This document shows positions 36,563 to 47,870 of a DNA stretch of 64,000 nucleotides, piece by piece. Location of the stretch: NCBI GenBank assembly GCA_030407005.1, contig JAUDYN010000006.1, positions 3,224,001 to 3,288,000 on the forward strand, in the 5' to 3' direction. Numbering within the stretch: the stretch's first letter is position 1; every line of letters starts with the position of its first letter. A program made the position numbers and the translations under genes. The notes below the pieces were generated by a model that did not search any database, was not told the DNA's origin, and saw only the letters and a program-made list of their open reading frames with translations. This stretch comes from Desarmillaria ectypa. Taxonomy: Eukaryota; Basidiomycota; Agaricomycetes; Agaricales; Physalacriaceae.

Positions 36563-36883
36563 TTGTACACCACTCTGATCGAGTTGTCAGATACGATATC
36601 ACACATCCGGTTAGATCACATATCCCGTGGACGATTTCTAGGGTCGCAAATCATCATCAACAATGATATTCTCCGTGGCCAATTACGGCGAAGGCTAGAT
36701 CGTGGACATCTGCTGGTAAACTGGGGACTCTGGACATTCTATGAACGAGTGGCACTTCCGCCGAAACTACACAACAACTATTTAACGACGTTGCATGATA
36801 GTGAGCGCACATTCATTATGATTTTGGCGGCTCTGATGGACATTCTAGTTCATCCGAAAGATGTCCCTCGCCGTCCAAGTTGA
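36563..36883 (+). CDS. Hypothetical open frame, possibly a decayed terminal exon
   Basis: A 106-codon open frame with protein-like composition near its end (NWGLWTFYERVALPP, TFIMILAALMDILVHPKD). It lies downstream of the promoter-like site at 36055, with several stops between them in all frames. No family recognised. Listed because nothing else explains the open stretch. Confidence 0.2.
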   Translation: MYTTLIELSDTISHIRLDHISRGRFLGSQIIINNDILRGQLRRRLDRGHLLVNWGLWTFYERVALPPKLHNNYLTTLHDSERTFIMILAALMDILVHPKDVPRRPS

Positions 36884-37360
36884 TCATTGTAAATAGTGCT
36901 GGGGTCGACTTCAAGATCATCTCGTCGACTGAGGCATGACTCTTAACTGGGCACATCATCGTTTATGCTTTTGGTTCTGTTGTGGCTTCCTATCGACTTT
37001 TTCTCTCTCTTAACCTATATCTTCAGGCAAGATGCCTTTTCGAGGTATCTGCGCTGTAGGTGAAGCTTCGGCTTACATCGCTAATTTTTGGACCCTCTCT
37101 GCTTCGTGCAGATTTTTCTTGGTGTCTTCATCCATACATTCATAGACGGGCTCTCATCCTGGTAGGCCCTTTCGATTCCCTCACCTTCAATCGCATCACA
37201 TGCTAAGTATGTTATTCAGCCTTCATCGTACCGTTTTCATGGGGTCAGTCACCTGTCCGTGTTCTGGGTACGTTCACTCTTCTCTCAGAGCCTACATTGT
37301 TCTCATCATTCTCTTAGCTGTTCCTCTCATTGTGGTTGGACTGTCAAACCAACTATTGCA

Positions 37361-37797
37361 TGTATATCCATGCGCAGTCTGTTGCGCCATGTCCTCGCTT
37401 TTCTCTGCATCGTTTGGAAGCCTCTCCAAAGGTTATCATGTAAAATACTTGCTGCTTCATGTGATGTTCCGTGCCGCCTTGCGGACAATGTGTACAACTC
37501 ACGGGCCGCCGGCTGGGGTACGTCTCACTTTCCCTTCCTTTTGTTGCGTCGCTGATGGTTGACGAAAATTAGGTTGAAATATTAATTTGGTTGTATTGCC
37601 AAATCCGTTCATGTATATCAACACGCAGCTTGTTGCGTCATGTAAATCTCGTCCTCTTCTTTTTCCTTCCGTTTGGCTGTCTCTCCAAATAATGTCATGT
37701 ATATCCTCGCGCAGTGTGTTGCGCCCTGTACCTTCGGTGCCGCCTTGCGGATAGTGTGTACAGCACACGGGCCGCTGGTGGAGGTGAGTCTTGCCTT
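37361..37797. repeat. Diverged tandem repeat, units about 250 nt apart
   Basis: Unit 1 (37361-37548) and unit 2 (37612-37797) share in order TGTATATC, CGCAG, TGTTGCG, CGTTTGG, CTCTCCAAA, GTGCCGCCTTGCGGA, ATGTGTACA or GTGTGTACA, CACGGGCCGC and GGTGGGG/GGTGAG ends. The head motif occurs a third time at about 37698. Flanking stretches at about 37085 and 38050 share TCTGCTTCGTGCAGA. Function unknown. Confidence 0.75.
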
Positions 37798-38689
37798 CAT
37801 TCGTTTGTCGTTTGGACTGACGTTTTGATTCCTAGTGAATTATCTCTTCTGTGATATCTCGGCGACCAACACTCTGATTCGCTTTTCTGACCTGGGGTTT
37901 GGCTTTCTGCTGGCTGTCATTTGAGGGGCCTGTCCGTTCAAGCATGTGCTTCGTGCACTATCTCTTTAATCTCCTCCGACCGGGGAGAGTGGGCAATTTT
38001 GCCGTGGTAGGCATCGAGACGATCTCGAGCCTCAATTTTTGGAACTTCATCTGCTTCGTGCAGACTTTCCTCCTCTATACCACTGTACTGCATTACAGGT
38101 AAGTTTCTTATGTTTTTGACGCGCTATAGGTGCTGATCTCTCCTATTCAGACATTTCCTTCCCTGTCGAAGTAGCTCATCCAATTGCTTCTACCTTACAG
38201 TTGAGTTGTGGAGTTTTGGCTACAGCTGTTCACACTAACGTAACGCATGTTGGCGTTAAATGCCCGATACTTTTCGTATATCTAAACTTGACCGGTGGAA
38301 ACATCGCACTCGGTGCAAGCGTTTATCTTCTTTCTTTTGGTACCTAGATGATTACAAGACACTGGCACCAGCCATGGTGCGGGTAAAAGCAAATTTTCGT
38401 GTCTTACCGCCTTAAATCATTCGTTGTTTCTTTGTGTCGACGAAAACGGTGTCACAGGATCTGCGTGTACTACCGCATCTGTTCATTTTACTGAGCCCTT
38501 GCTATGGGTTGTCAAGGCGGTGGAGGAGCGGGAACATTTCTTGACAGTGTTTCCGTCAGCACCTGTTCTCTACAGCGGTTCGCAATTTAATATGTAGAAC
38601 GCTTCTGTGGCGTGGGAGTCACTACACAGGATATCTCGGCCTGCTCTAATTGTTGACAGCCTCTCAGACGAACCTTTGCTTCTAAGCGC

Positions 38690-38840
38690 AATCCACTGTG
38701 ACCACCCTTATTGTTAAAAGAGACGACGGAAGCAGATCTCATTCTAAACTCTGGCGAGAAAAAGAGAATGACGGAGGTGATATGTGGGAACGGCGAGCGA
38801 CTCTGCATTTACCTGTACTGCTGCTAAAGAATATGGTGCT
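38690..38840. repeat. Dispersed repeat, copy 2 (partner at 11160-11340)
   Basis: Inverted relative to the copy at 11160-11340, with the same block order. The minus-strand frame stays open over the shared core, including SRSPFPHITSVILFFSPEF and SFNNK. Confidence 0.7.
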
Positions 38841-39479
38841 TCTCATCTGTTCGATGGCGGTGTTCAACCCATTGTTTCCTATCGTTGAGATTACTTACCT
38901 GAAACACAGATCACTATTCTCTCGTATATCAGATACGATGTGTGGCCTGGTTTCGAGCCTTTAGGGTAAGAAGTGATCTGGTGTGTGGATGGCCGTTTTT
39001 TCTCTCCAAAATTCGACTTCTTTTCTTCCGACCTTCGTTTCAAGGCTTCCTGTCAAGGTCATACTTGTCTCTTACGAATGACATTGCTCGGAGTCGCTGT
39101 ATTCTTCGCCTAGGTGGGATTACGATCACTTCTCTGAACTTTGGGTACATGACTCGTGATGCCTGGGTTATGCTCCACCGGGGTTTATGCGTTTCCCTTC
39201 TGGTAATTAGACCCCTGCCGTGAACGCCACATTCCATCATTCAAGTCGCTGGTCATCAACCGGTCCCGCCAAAACTGCGCGCGTCACTGGGTTTGTCTCA
39301 TAGCGAAGTAGATAATTACGGCAACTCTAAGCTACAGCAAGATTGAAAAAAACGAATAGACAAGCCGCCTGCTTTGGGTAACGTAACTCCCCACCCCGAT
39401 ATTTGAAACCAGGTGAGAGATGACAATGGGCACTTGAATGAACTATGATCGCCACACCCCACATGGATCCCCTCCCCGC

Positions 39480-39590
39480 TGTTAGGAATTTGCGGAAATC
39501 TGGATATGAGAGCGCGGGGCGACATGGGATGATTGAAGCGAGGTAGGATGTATATAGTTAGGAAATAGAGTGGATTTCAGCTCCTGAACA
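39480..39590 (+). repeat. LTR-A 5' end fragment
   Basis: Begins TGTTAGGAAT and matches the first 110 bases or so of the solo LTR at 52940-53590: GGATATG-GAG, GAAGCGAGGTAGGAT, TTAGG-AATAGA, GATT-CAGC. The match fades after about 39590 and I find no matching right end or target duplication, so this is a truncated copy. TATA-like TGTATATAG lies inside it at about 39548. Confidence 0.6.
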
Positions 39591-40460
39591 TTCGGTACCA
39601 TCCATTTGGCGCGATACCAGGATATAATTAGGTACTGTAGTGGAGCATTTTAGATACATTCAGTAGTATTTAAGGAGCTCGTCCCAAGCTCTAGTAGCTA
39701 ATAATTTAGTATTCTTTACTCAGCAAGCCTCCCACTGCAATAGTTACAACATGAAGGTTAGTGGATTAGTCCTCACCAACTAGTACAATGGTATGTCCAT
39801 ACTTACCTGGGAAACTTCACGGGGGTTACTCGGCTGTTTCCAAACATTCGCAAGCACCCCTGGTCCCGCGACGGACATTTGTAAATCACAGAGAATATGC
39901 ATCATTCCTGATTCCTGAGTCAGTCATAAGTATAGGTCCTTGTCGGCACTGAAAATTACTCTGGATCTCTCCTTCAAAAGCTGGTTACAGATGTTCACCA
40001 CTACCACCACCGGTGAGTACTGACCCTTCCTTACTCTACGAAATGATGCTTTGTCGACATCGTCCAACGTGTCTATGTGCCGGAAAAAAAAAAATACTGA
40101 TCAAAATTCTCTCGTCGTTCGTTCGACTGTTCATTTTTGCTTACCCGCTTTTGAGAGGTCTTTTCTCTGCTGCAGAAAGAGTTTGGCGACGGGCGACGTA
40201 TGATCATTGTGAGTACTTTGCTTTGTAATGCTTCATGCCCCGAGGCCTAATGAACCTTTCAAAGAAAGAGTTAGCGACACGGATCTTTCGTACGGGGACC
40301 GCGAAATGATACCTACCTGCTTTAGTGACAGAACTCTTGACACTGAGATATACACGGATGTCAGTATCCACCTCGTCCTCACGGGCATTGCCGTTCTCTT
40401 CATGGAGGAAGAGATTGAGAAGGGAGTCCAGCTTCGCAAACTCTTTATGTTTCTTTATGT

Positions 40461-41450
40461 TCATCCAGAGGAGAACGCAGATGCCAGGGTGGAGTTTATC
40501 CATGACCTATGACACTCCAGAGTAGATGGTCGTGAAAATGGCGTGCACCCGAGGCTGGCGAATACGAGAGTCGGGGTATGGCGCAGACGGGGGACGCCTA
40601 GCTTTTTGGTATGGTTGCTTTCGATATGATTCATCCAACGCCTCATCCCCCCAAGCATGAACACCAGGCTGACGTGATTATGCCCTTTCACGACAAACTC
40701 ACCAGACGGTACGCCCCTCGTCTTCAACACCACGCCGAAGGGGTGCAAACAAAGAATGCCTCTCGCGCCGATGCCAAACAGGAGACACGGAGTTCGTACA
40801 CTTGCTGAGTCCAACAATCTCAGCGGTACTCTCGTCCTCGCCTCATCATTTTCACCGTAGTACGTCCTGACGGGGAGTCCTTCATATCTGCAGGCATGTC
40901 CTCAAACGTGTACGGACCAGAGAGGAGGACCGCACCTTTGATACGGGGTTGCAAAGTGGGGGAATACAACTCCGGGAGGGCGAGGATGGTGAACATGTCC
41001 ATTGTCCCCGCAGAATGACCGAGAACATAGGTAGCACATTTATTGCTATTGAACGGAGTTGGTTATAGCAAAATGTAGGAGAAAAGACGCACTTGGCACC
41101 AAGATATCATTGATTTCTCTCCCTTTGATTTGGGCTACTTGTTCTATGGTTCGGTTTGCCGCAATTTCCCGTGCATCTTATACCACCAAAAACCTAGTCT
41201 CATCCCCACACGTTGCACTGGATATCGTTGCAGGATTAGTGAGCCGTGGCCCCGACTCGGATGAGGATGAATGAGAGGCGTTGAGTGCTCTGTACTCGCC
41301 AGCCGATAGAGTCAGCGCGCAAGGAGCACGGAGCATTGGGCCCAGGGTCGATTGAATCAGCGTGAAGATCATTCGAAACAAGTATGAGTTTATGTAGACA
41401 GCGATGCCGATGAAAGTCGGTCCAAAGGGAAACAGCACATCTAAGCCATG
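40461..41450 (-). pseudogene. Alpha/beta hydrolase (esterase-like) pseudogene
   Basis: A serine-hydrolase relic unrelated to the epoxide-hydrolase-like gene. On the minus strand a hydrophobic N-terminus (PFGPTFIGIAVYINSYLF) is followed by REIAANRTIEQVAQIKGREI, then YVLGHSAGTMDMFTILALPE with the nucleophile motif G-H-S-A-G, then RIKGAVLLSGPYTFEDMPAD. One frame away come YYGENDEARTRVPLRLLDSA and the C-terminal KGHNHVSL with the expected catalytic His. Breaks: an in-frame TAA near 41178 before DAREIAAN, and a one-base frame shift near 40870 between MKDSP and the YYGEND segment. The serine and His motifs survive, so the loss looks recent. Confidence 0.72.
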
Positions 41451-41479
41451 TCACACACCGTCACAACATTTCCTTTTTC

Positions 41480-42256
41480 AGACCACCTTATCATTTTAAA
41501 GTTGCACATAAGAGTTTTGGCAAGTTCCGAAGAGGACGTATTTGGCTTTTGGTAGCCACTTTTCTTTGCGACTCTGTCGCGGACCCTTCGTCCTTACATC
41601 TCTGTAGCAGGTCATGGAGATTCCTGTAGACTTCCATGTGTCCCGCAATATAGTCAGAGATAGATATCGACCTTGATGATGTTGGATTGAGGGGCATGAG
41701 AGGTCCGGTCTCAATGCTTCGAACGGTGCTGTCTCGATTGCGCCAACACGTATTGGATATCGAATCCTACATGTCCTACCGCGACGAAGAACCGTTTCAA
41801 TCGGTCATGTGGGGGCAATTGGTTACTCATGCCGAGCGCTGGTCAAAGAATCATCTTACTCTTGGCCCTGAGGAAGTGTTTCACCTCGCATATCACGAAA
41901 GAAGGAACTGGAGCGTATCAGATGCAATACACACGTATTTCAACAACCTACTGCGTTGCTCCCAAAAATTGACAGCATTTCACGCACCATACAGTTACAT
42001 TCGAGCAGATGCTGTCTCATCGCATATATTGAACCCAGCTGTCACGTACTTCGCAGGCTGCAAGAAAGCATTGCTTCGTAGCCTCTTCCTTCCACAACTT
42101 AAGCAAGCCGACCTCTTTCGGACTTTCCGAGGCGCTGCAGATTGTTTAGGAGATTTCCATGTCCTTCTTTTTCGTTCACATGGCTACATTCTTACCAATT
42201 TATCCCTTTCCGACGTTAGCGAAACCTGTATCTCCTCTTCCTCAAAAACCCGATGA
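41480..42256 (+). pseudogene. F-box/LRR protein relic (partner of 10435-11110)
   Basis: The plus strand reads a degenerate F-box second half with a TAG before TSMCPAIYSEIDIDLDDV, then stays open for 189 codons from 41687. That open part contains SYMSYRDEEPFQSVMWGQLV, THAERWSKNHLTLG and a C-terminal region with LRR-like spacing (LFLPQLKQADLF, SHGYILTNLSLSDV). It is the better preserved of two related copies; the 41590-41850 part aligns with the reverse complement of 10860-10660. The stop and missing N-terminus argue against function, though a shortened protein from 41687 cannot be excluded. Confidence 0.65.
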
Positions 42257-42369
42257 CCACTCCAGATTCCATTTATCTTTTCCATAATGTCCCCACCATC
42301 AATAACACACCCCCACATCGTCTCTATTCTGCATACTCCATCACAATCAACTCGAACTGACCGTGTCAT

Positions 42370-42960
42370 ATAAGGTACCTAATTCGCTAGGTTCGACTCC
42401 TAGCGAGATAATGCATCAAGTCTCCACAGGTTATTATGGTAAATAAAGTACCCAACCCGCAGGATCAAAATCCTAGCCAGACAATATAAGCACATATTGG
42501 TCCCTTCTTGGATAGACCGCATCAAGTTGTGTCAAGCTATCATCCACCTTGGAGGGCAGCGGAAACTCACCTTCTACTCAATATGGCGTAGTCCTACCGC
42601 ACCCTCACCATGTTCATATTGAATGTCCTCATCGCATTCCCAGACCACCTGATTAGCCTATCATGGACTGCGCTCGTCACGACGGACACAAGACATCCCT
42701 TTCCATCATATTTCCAGCCCTGGATAGCTTCACGGCATTCAATGCCGGCTTTGGCTAACCAGAAATGAAGTACCCAATCCGCTGGGTTCGAAAGTATTTT
42801 ACTAAATTTTCGTCTTGTTTTTTTGGTACACATGTCAAGGCATGCCGACTCTCTACCTCGGAAGATATCCGCTTGGTCTACGATACCTCAACATCTCTGT
42901 CAGTGCAACGGTTAGCCATACGCCGTACCTCTGGATTCGATTCCCTCAGAGATCGTTGAG
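42370..42960. repeat. Cluster of tRNA T-arm-like repeats
   Basis: Three related copies follow the pattern AA(G)TA(C)C(C)AATCCGCTGGGTTCGA: at about 42371-42412, 42440-42487 and 42764-42800. A fourth T-arm-like site (CTGGATTCGATTCCCTCAGAG) is at about 42930. The first contains a perfect 8-bp stem with 7-nt TTCGACT loop at 42384-42406. None extends to a full tRNA cloverleaf. They may be tRNA-derived SINE or decayed tRNA fragments. The 42594-42833 minus frame overlaps the cluster and has no known motif. Confidence 0.45.
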
Positions 42961-43068
42961 TGGAATGCGGATGTTCAAACTTTTCTTCGTTCCATTTCTG
43001 TTGGAACCGGCCAGTGGCCACTGTTCTGATTTTACGGGGTATCGGAGCCGGAAGCTTCAGCTGGTTAT

Positions 43069-43533
43069 TGTTATGGATATCAGTCAGGTAACATTAGTCA
43101 ACAGTCACCGACCACTTACTGTACCAATTATCACGAATATTATAGAATTTTCCTTATTTTTCTTTTCTTTCCTTTTCCTTCTTTTTCCTTCTTCTACCTT
43201 CTTCGATACTCTTCCAGTATATTCTTGTGACTATTATCTTCCAGAACATTCACTCAAGTACAATATATATTCGAGTATCGTAGTACGCCCAAGGGATATC
43301 TAATTTTTACTTCTTGAACTCCACGACCTAGTGTGAACCTAAGTGAAGGAGGTCGGTTACGCCAAGCGCTTGCCGAACATCTCGCTTACTGACTACGCCA
43401 AGCGCTTGCTAAACTCTCGGTCGGGGCCTTCTTGGTAAAACTGAACTCATCATTATTCTACATTTGCTTTCGGCATAGTCCTTGAACTAGTACTACAGGA
43501 TCGTACTCAGTCAAATTAGCCGGATTCCTAACA
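43069..43533 (-). mobile_element. Solo LTR (LTR-A family), target duplication GTTAT
   Basis: A 465-bp TG...CA segment, TGTTATGGAT at the left and ATTCCTAACA at the right, flanked by GTTAT at 43064-43068 and again at 43534-43538. Its reverse complement shares the TGTTAGGAATC start and the CAAGCGCT-GGCGTA subrepeats of the LTR at 52940-53590; two subrepeats are present (around 43350 and 43395). It lies 166 bp past the stop of the damaged Zn2Cys6 gene. Confidence 0.88.
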
Positions 43534-43698
43534 GTTATTTTACTTCCTTGTAGATTGGTTAAGAGAGACTTTCATAAAATTTGCTGATATACGCGAGTGT
43601 TATACAAGGAGGTGTAAATTATAATACAGTCGCTTTAGTATATATATCTGTATATTCACGATGCGTAAATACAATAAGACGCAAATAACCTCGCTAAT

Positions 43699-46600
43699 CT
43701 ATTGTCCATTAGTTCCCGGTGCCATGTTGGAAATATATATATCCCACTCAGAGAAGCTACATACCACAATACATCAACAAACGTCACCAAAAGTCAGATG
43801 GAGAGTAGCATCTTACCCGAATCCAAGAGGCGCGTCGGTCCACATGTCGATGGTGCTACTCCCCAGCTCTCCAGCCAACCCCGAATCCATATTGGTAAAC
43901 TGCAACTGGGACGAGCTTTGAAACTCAGGATAGGCTCCATTTGTCCGGCCTAAGGGAATACCAGCGCCGAGCTGACTCGCTGTGTAACCGTCAGAGTACA
44001 TTTGCTCAACTATAGTGTGAGATCTCATCAATACATATTCAAGACCAAGAAGGGGAAGGTTTTGGTACCAAAAGGTTGAAATCCTTGAAGAGGGGTAGTG
44101 CGTGGCACAGGATCGTACGAGCTCCACAAAGGAGCAGTTGGGTAGAGTGCGGTCGTTTCTTGAATGTGTGTTGGGGGAATGGTAGAGCCATCATCTAGCG
44201 CCTTTGAGCTCTCCACGGATGCCATGGCCTTGAACGCGTTGCTAAGTGCTTCTCAGCGAATACACAAATGGAGATCTTCGAAGAACTTACAGTGAACGAC
44301 CAGCTACATTCCACCTATCGTCGGACAACGTTAGTTCCACACAAGTACGGAAGGTCTAATACGCACGTATCAGCTGCATCTTTGAAGGTCGCTAGACATA
44401 ATTCAAATCCTTCTAGGTCCTTTGCATTAGGAGCATGACCCGCCCGTTTGCTACTCCAGATATTCATAGCGAACACGGCCCCAGAGGTAAAGGCGCCCGT
44501 CTGCGTTTATATGTAAATAATAGAAAGAGAGGAGCGATTGGACGCGTACAATTATGTGAGGAGTGACGATTTTTATTCTAGTCACGTGAACCTCGAGGAT
44601 TCGAGTACAAGATCTGGCCGCATTCGTGCAGATAGCGAGGGAAGGTATGGATAATGGCGAGTTTGTATGTAGAAAGGGTCGATGTACGAGTATCTGGACC
44701 ATATAGTAGATGCTGTACAGGCCCGCGGATTGATGCAAGAATATTCCATTCTCGCGTTTGGGATCCCAGCGTACTAAGATAGGGTCAAAAAGACTTCGAA
44801 CAAGGACTACTGGAAACATACAATGATTGGGAATCGAGTCCACCCACGCATTCATGGATGAATCTAAATCGGCAACTAGTCGTTGCTCCCAGCCTTCCCC
44901 TGTGAGGCCTGACATACCTCGACCTTTCTTGATAGAATACAACGTCATTACGGCAAAGGATATTATTTCGGTTAACCTTATCGAAGCGCTGAAATAGCTG
45001 ATTTTTGAAGGCTTGTCTGTCGGTTGATTGAAATGCACTTGGCCATCTGGAGCTATGTCCCAATATTCGTCGTCACATTCAATAGGCAGCTCTAGATCGA
45101 AGCTATTGCGAATCATTCAGAGAAAGATCATAATCGTAGAACAACGTACTCCTCGTCTTGTACCATGATAGGTCGCCCCATAAATAGACTCGTGAGTCTA
45201 TCGAATATGATAAGTGCCCTACATGTAATTCTATCAGTATCTCTTTTGACACCAAAAAGAGCAAGTATACCAGAAGGATCGCTTCTTGAGTTCATCGTCG
45301 ACTGTTAACTTGTAACCATCGGGCTTTCGTCTATGTAGCCCTATCGCTATTGCGGAACGTAGCCCAATCCCAGTCATCACCCAGCTGAACTCAGGAATAG
45401 AGGCTCCAATCGCATATATGGCCCCGAGCTGTCAGAGTCTTAGCTTGATCGCAGAAAAGTGAGAAAAAAATTGAGCATACAACTGCGAACTGGAGTTCAT
45501 ACAAGGACGCATAGTCGTATGTCGCATGTTGGAAGATGTGGACCTGCTCGAAGAATCTCCATCCCGAAGAAGGCTTCGAGCTTGAGCTTGCCAAAACTCG
45601 CGGGTCATCGGAATATCGCGAAGCAACTGCCAGGACGAGAAGTAACGTAGCGCCAAAATTATAGTCCCGCAATTGTAGTCCTTCATGAACGTGCTTTTCG
45701 AATGTAGGCCGATGCAGAATAGGAAAAACTGGGTTAATCGTTTCGAAATAAATGGCAACGAGGCTCTGAATGAGGTCATTGTCGGGATATACATAATGAG
45801 GAGTTTCAGCTTCAGCCGTCGCTCGCTCCCACTGTCAGAGTTAATGTTCGTAAGCACAAGAAAGATTCAGAGCTGACACAGGACACACAGGCTGTAAATT
45901 GAAGTAATCTCGTAACTGCATCGTATTTTCGCCACCAGTAAATTTCTTTTTGATAGATAGAGCACTGGTGAACAGCGAAAAGCTACTTGACGGTCCAAAA
46001 TAATTCTCGCTAAAGTTCTTGCCATGATGGAGAGACAATTTTTTCATATTTTCCAGGATATCTGGATGCGAAAAATCCTCCTCAGGCTCGGCTATTTCCA
46101 ATGATCCGCTCGGTTGTCGGGATGGGCTTGAGTGGGAGTATATCGGCATGTAATCGGATGAGATCTCTCGTCCTGCCACTTCTGGTAGATTGACATCCGG
46201 ATTGAGCTATGACGACTGAGAAAACGTCGGACACTCAACAAAAAATTCGGACCTCTTTTAGCATAGTTTCCAGCTGGTTCATACGCCGTTCCAAGCTCGG
46301 TACACGGCTGTTAACCGCTTCGTTATTTCAGGCAGAAACGAATGGTATATAACAACGCGCCTGTCATACTCTTGTCTCTCTGTGTATGAAGCGACAAAAA
46401 AGGATTCTTGAGTATTGCTGCCAAAATCAGGGCCAAGTTAAGCGTAGATATAGATAAGACCAACACTGGCTTTGGTCCATGCTTGAATTCGTGAAATCCA
46501 TCAAAAATTGAAAGCGCACCTTTATTAGATCTCTGTGTGTGTAGTCTGCTTCGAACGCGATACAGTTTGAACAACGGTTGCCTGGTGCGGCAGCGCTATC

Positions 46601-46988
46601 ACCTGTAAAGAGAGTTTTGTCATTTGTAAAAGCCAAGAAAAGCTCATAATTATACATTTAACTGAGAGGAAATAGATCAGCGACCGAAAAAAGCATTAGC
46701 AAGAACAAATTCGTCGCTGGGCTGGCAATTCGAGCAGATTACTGCTTTCTGCGCGCCTCGCCGGCGGACTGTGCGCCATTAAAAGCGTTGCGCTGATTCT
46801 GCAGAAAGTCTAGCGCTCGACATTGTGGAAACGCGTCTCCATCACAGATTCCGGCGCGGATTGGAGTCAAACGTGTCACCGTATCAATGTTGAGGGAGCT
46901 CACCTTTCTTTTTACGGCACCTATCGCATGCGCCGGTCGACCTCCTCTTTTTAGCAGGTATTGCTTGTGTACTATCATCATCCGTCAT
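43699..46988 (-). pseudogene. Zn2Cys6 transcription factor paralogue, damaged (copy 2)
   Basis: Close paralogue of the gene at 14456, with all 15 exons: 46988-46904, 46661-46656, 46602-46520, 46317-46253, 46206-45889, 45831-45481, 45428-45271, 45218-45150, 45102-44822, 44773-44550, 44500-44367, 44314-44291, 44241-44069, 44009-43817 and 43756-43699. The total is 2,222 nt, one short of a multiple of three. The missing base is at the start of exon 4 (65 nt against 66), where the AG acceptor puts AVNSRVPSLERRMNQLE out of frame; I find no alternative in-phase acceptor. The sixth zinc ligand is Tyr51 (codon TAC at 46543-46541), where copy 1 has Cys. Everything downstream is open and well conserved, including FGFSEWDIYISNMAPGTNGQ at the end. 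A recent pseudogene, or an assembly error plus a real ligand change. Confidence 0.85.
46656..46661 (-). other. 6-nt microexon encoding part of the zinc ligand (copy 2)
   Basis: On the minus strand TTAAAT is flanked by CCTCTCAG and GTATAA. It gives GTT AAA TGT, Val-Lys-Cys, as in copy 1. Intron 1 is 242 nt and intron 2 is 53 nt. Confidence 0.82.
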
Positions 46989-47180
46989 GGTAGTATGGAG
47001 AGTGAAAGGAGCGTTTTACGTTTCGAGAGGCATGTGTCAATTGAAATTCTGTTATGTATCAAGCATGTGGAATAATTACGTTGCTTCGATGACTTGCAAT
47101 CGAGAGAGCTTAAAATGTCTCTCATCTGCTTAGTCAGCACTGTACATTCGTCTTTGTATCCTCCTTGGTCTGATATTCGA
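46989..47180. other. Upstream region of the damaged Zn2Cys6 gene
   Basis: Presumed promoter of the minus-strand regulator. CpG dinucleotides are present here, unlike the next 2.5 kb. Confidence 0.4.
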
Positions 47181-47870
47181 GTTCAACTGACCAGCATGAA
47201 TGCTAGAGACTTGATGCAATTTCACAGGGTTCTCTGCCTATGTGCTCTATCTTGTCAGTGCCCATATTGCAAGGCATTTCTCAAACACAGGAAGGTACAG
47301 GTCTGACCAATCTGTAGTTCAATGTTGAGTGTGTGTTAGTTGGTTTGGCTATATTCTAATGGAGTCTTCTCAATCAACATGTATTTGATGGGGTGAATGT
47401 GTTTAGTGTTGTTCATGAGCAGTGTTAGTAGTACAGAAAACTGAAGAAGAATGTACTAGTGTTGGAATTTGGGGGTTGAGCTGAGATGATGGCAATCTAT
47501 CATCATGCTGAACTTGCTGATTAAGGGAGAAGTATTGTGAAAGGTGTAGGACATTCTAGTAAAATAGCATTTAGTATGTATGTTGTAAAAAGGACAGGAG
47601 GAGGAGGGATATTATGATTTTCCCACTATCTTATCTTATCCAGGTGCTACTTTTTATCTGATCCACTATCTAGGCACTGACATCATCATGACTCATACAC
47701 AGTCACACAAGATGACTCACAAGGATATGTAAGCCATACATGTGTTTGTGCTGCATCACATATATGTGTGCACCAAATTTTGGCTTCTGCCTTACTCAAG
47801 AAGTTTTCTCCAAGCTAGTATGACTCTCCACAGAACTGACAACACCCACCTGATCAATTGTGGGAATACA

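Noticed and set aside
37361..37797. CRISPR-like direct repeats
   Set aside because: Units are long, few and diverged, with no constant spacer size; the sequence is eukaryotic.
46739..46981. Open frame containing ICDGDAF as an alternative zinc-cluster exon
   Set aside because: It is in a different frame from exon 1 and lacks a usable AG acceptor; the 6-nt microexon solves the phase exactly.
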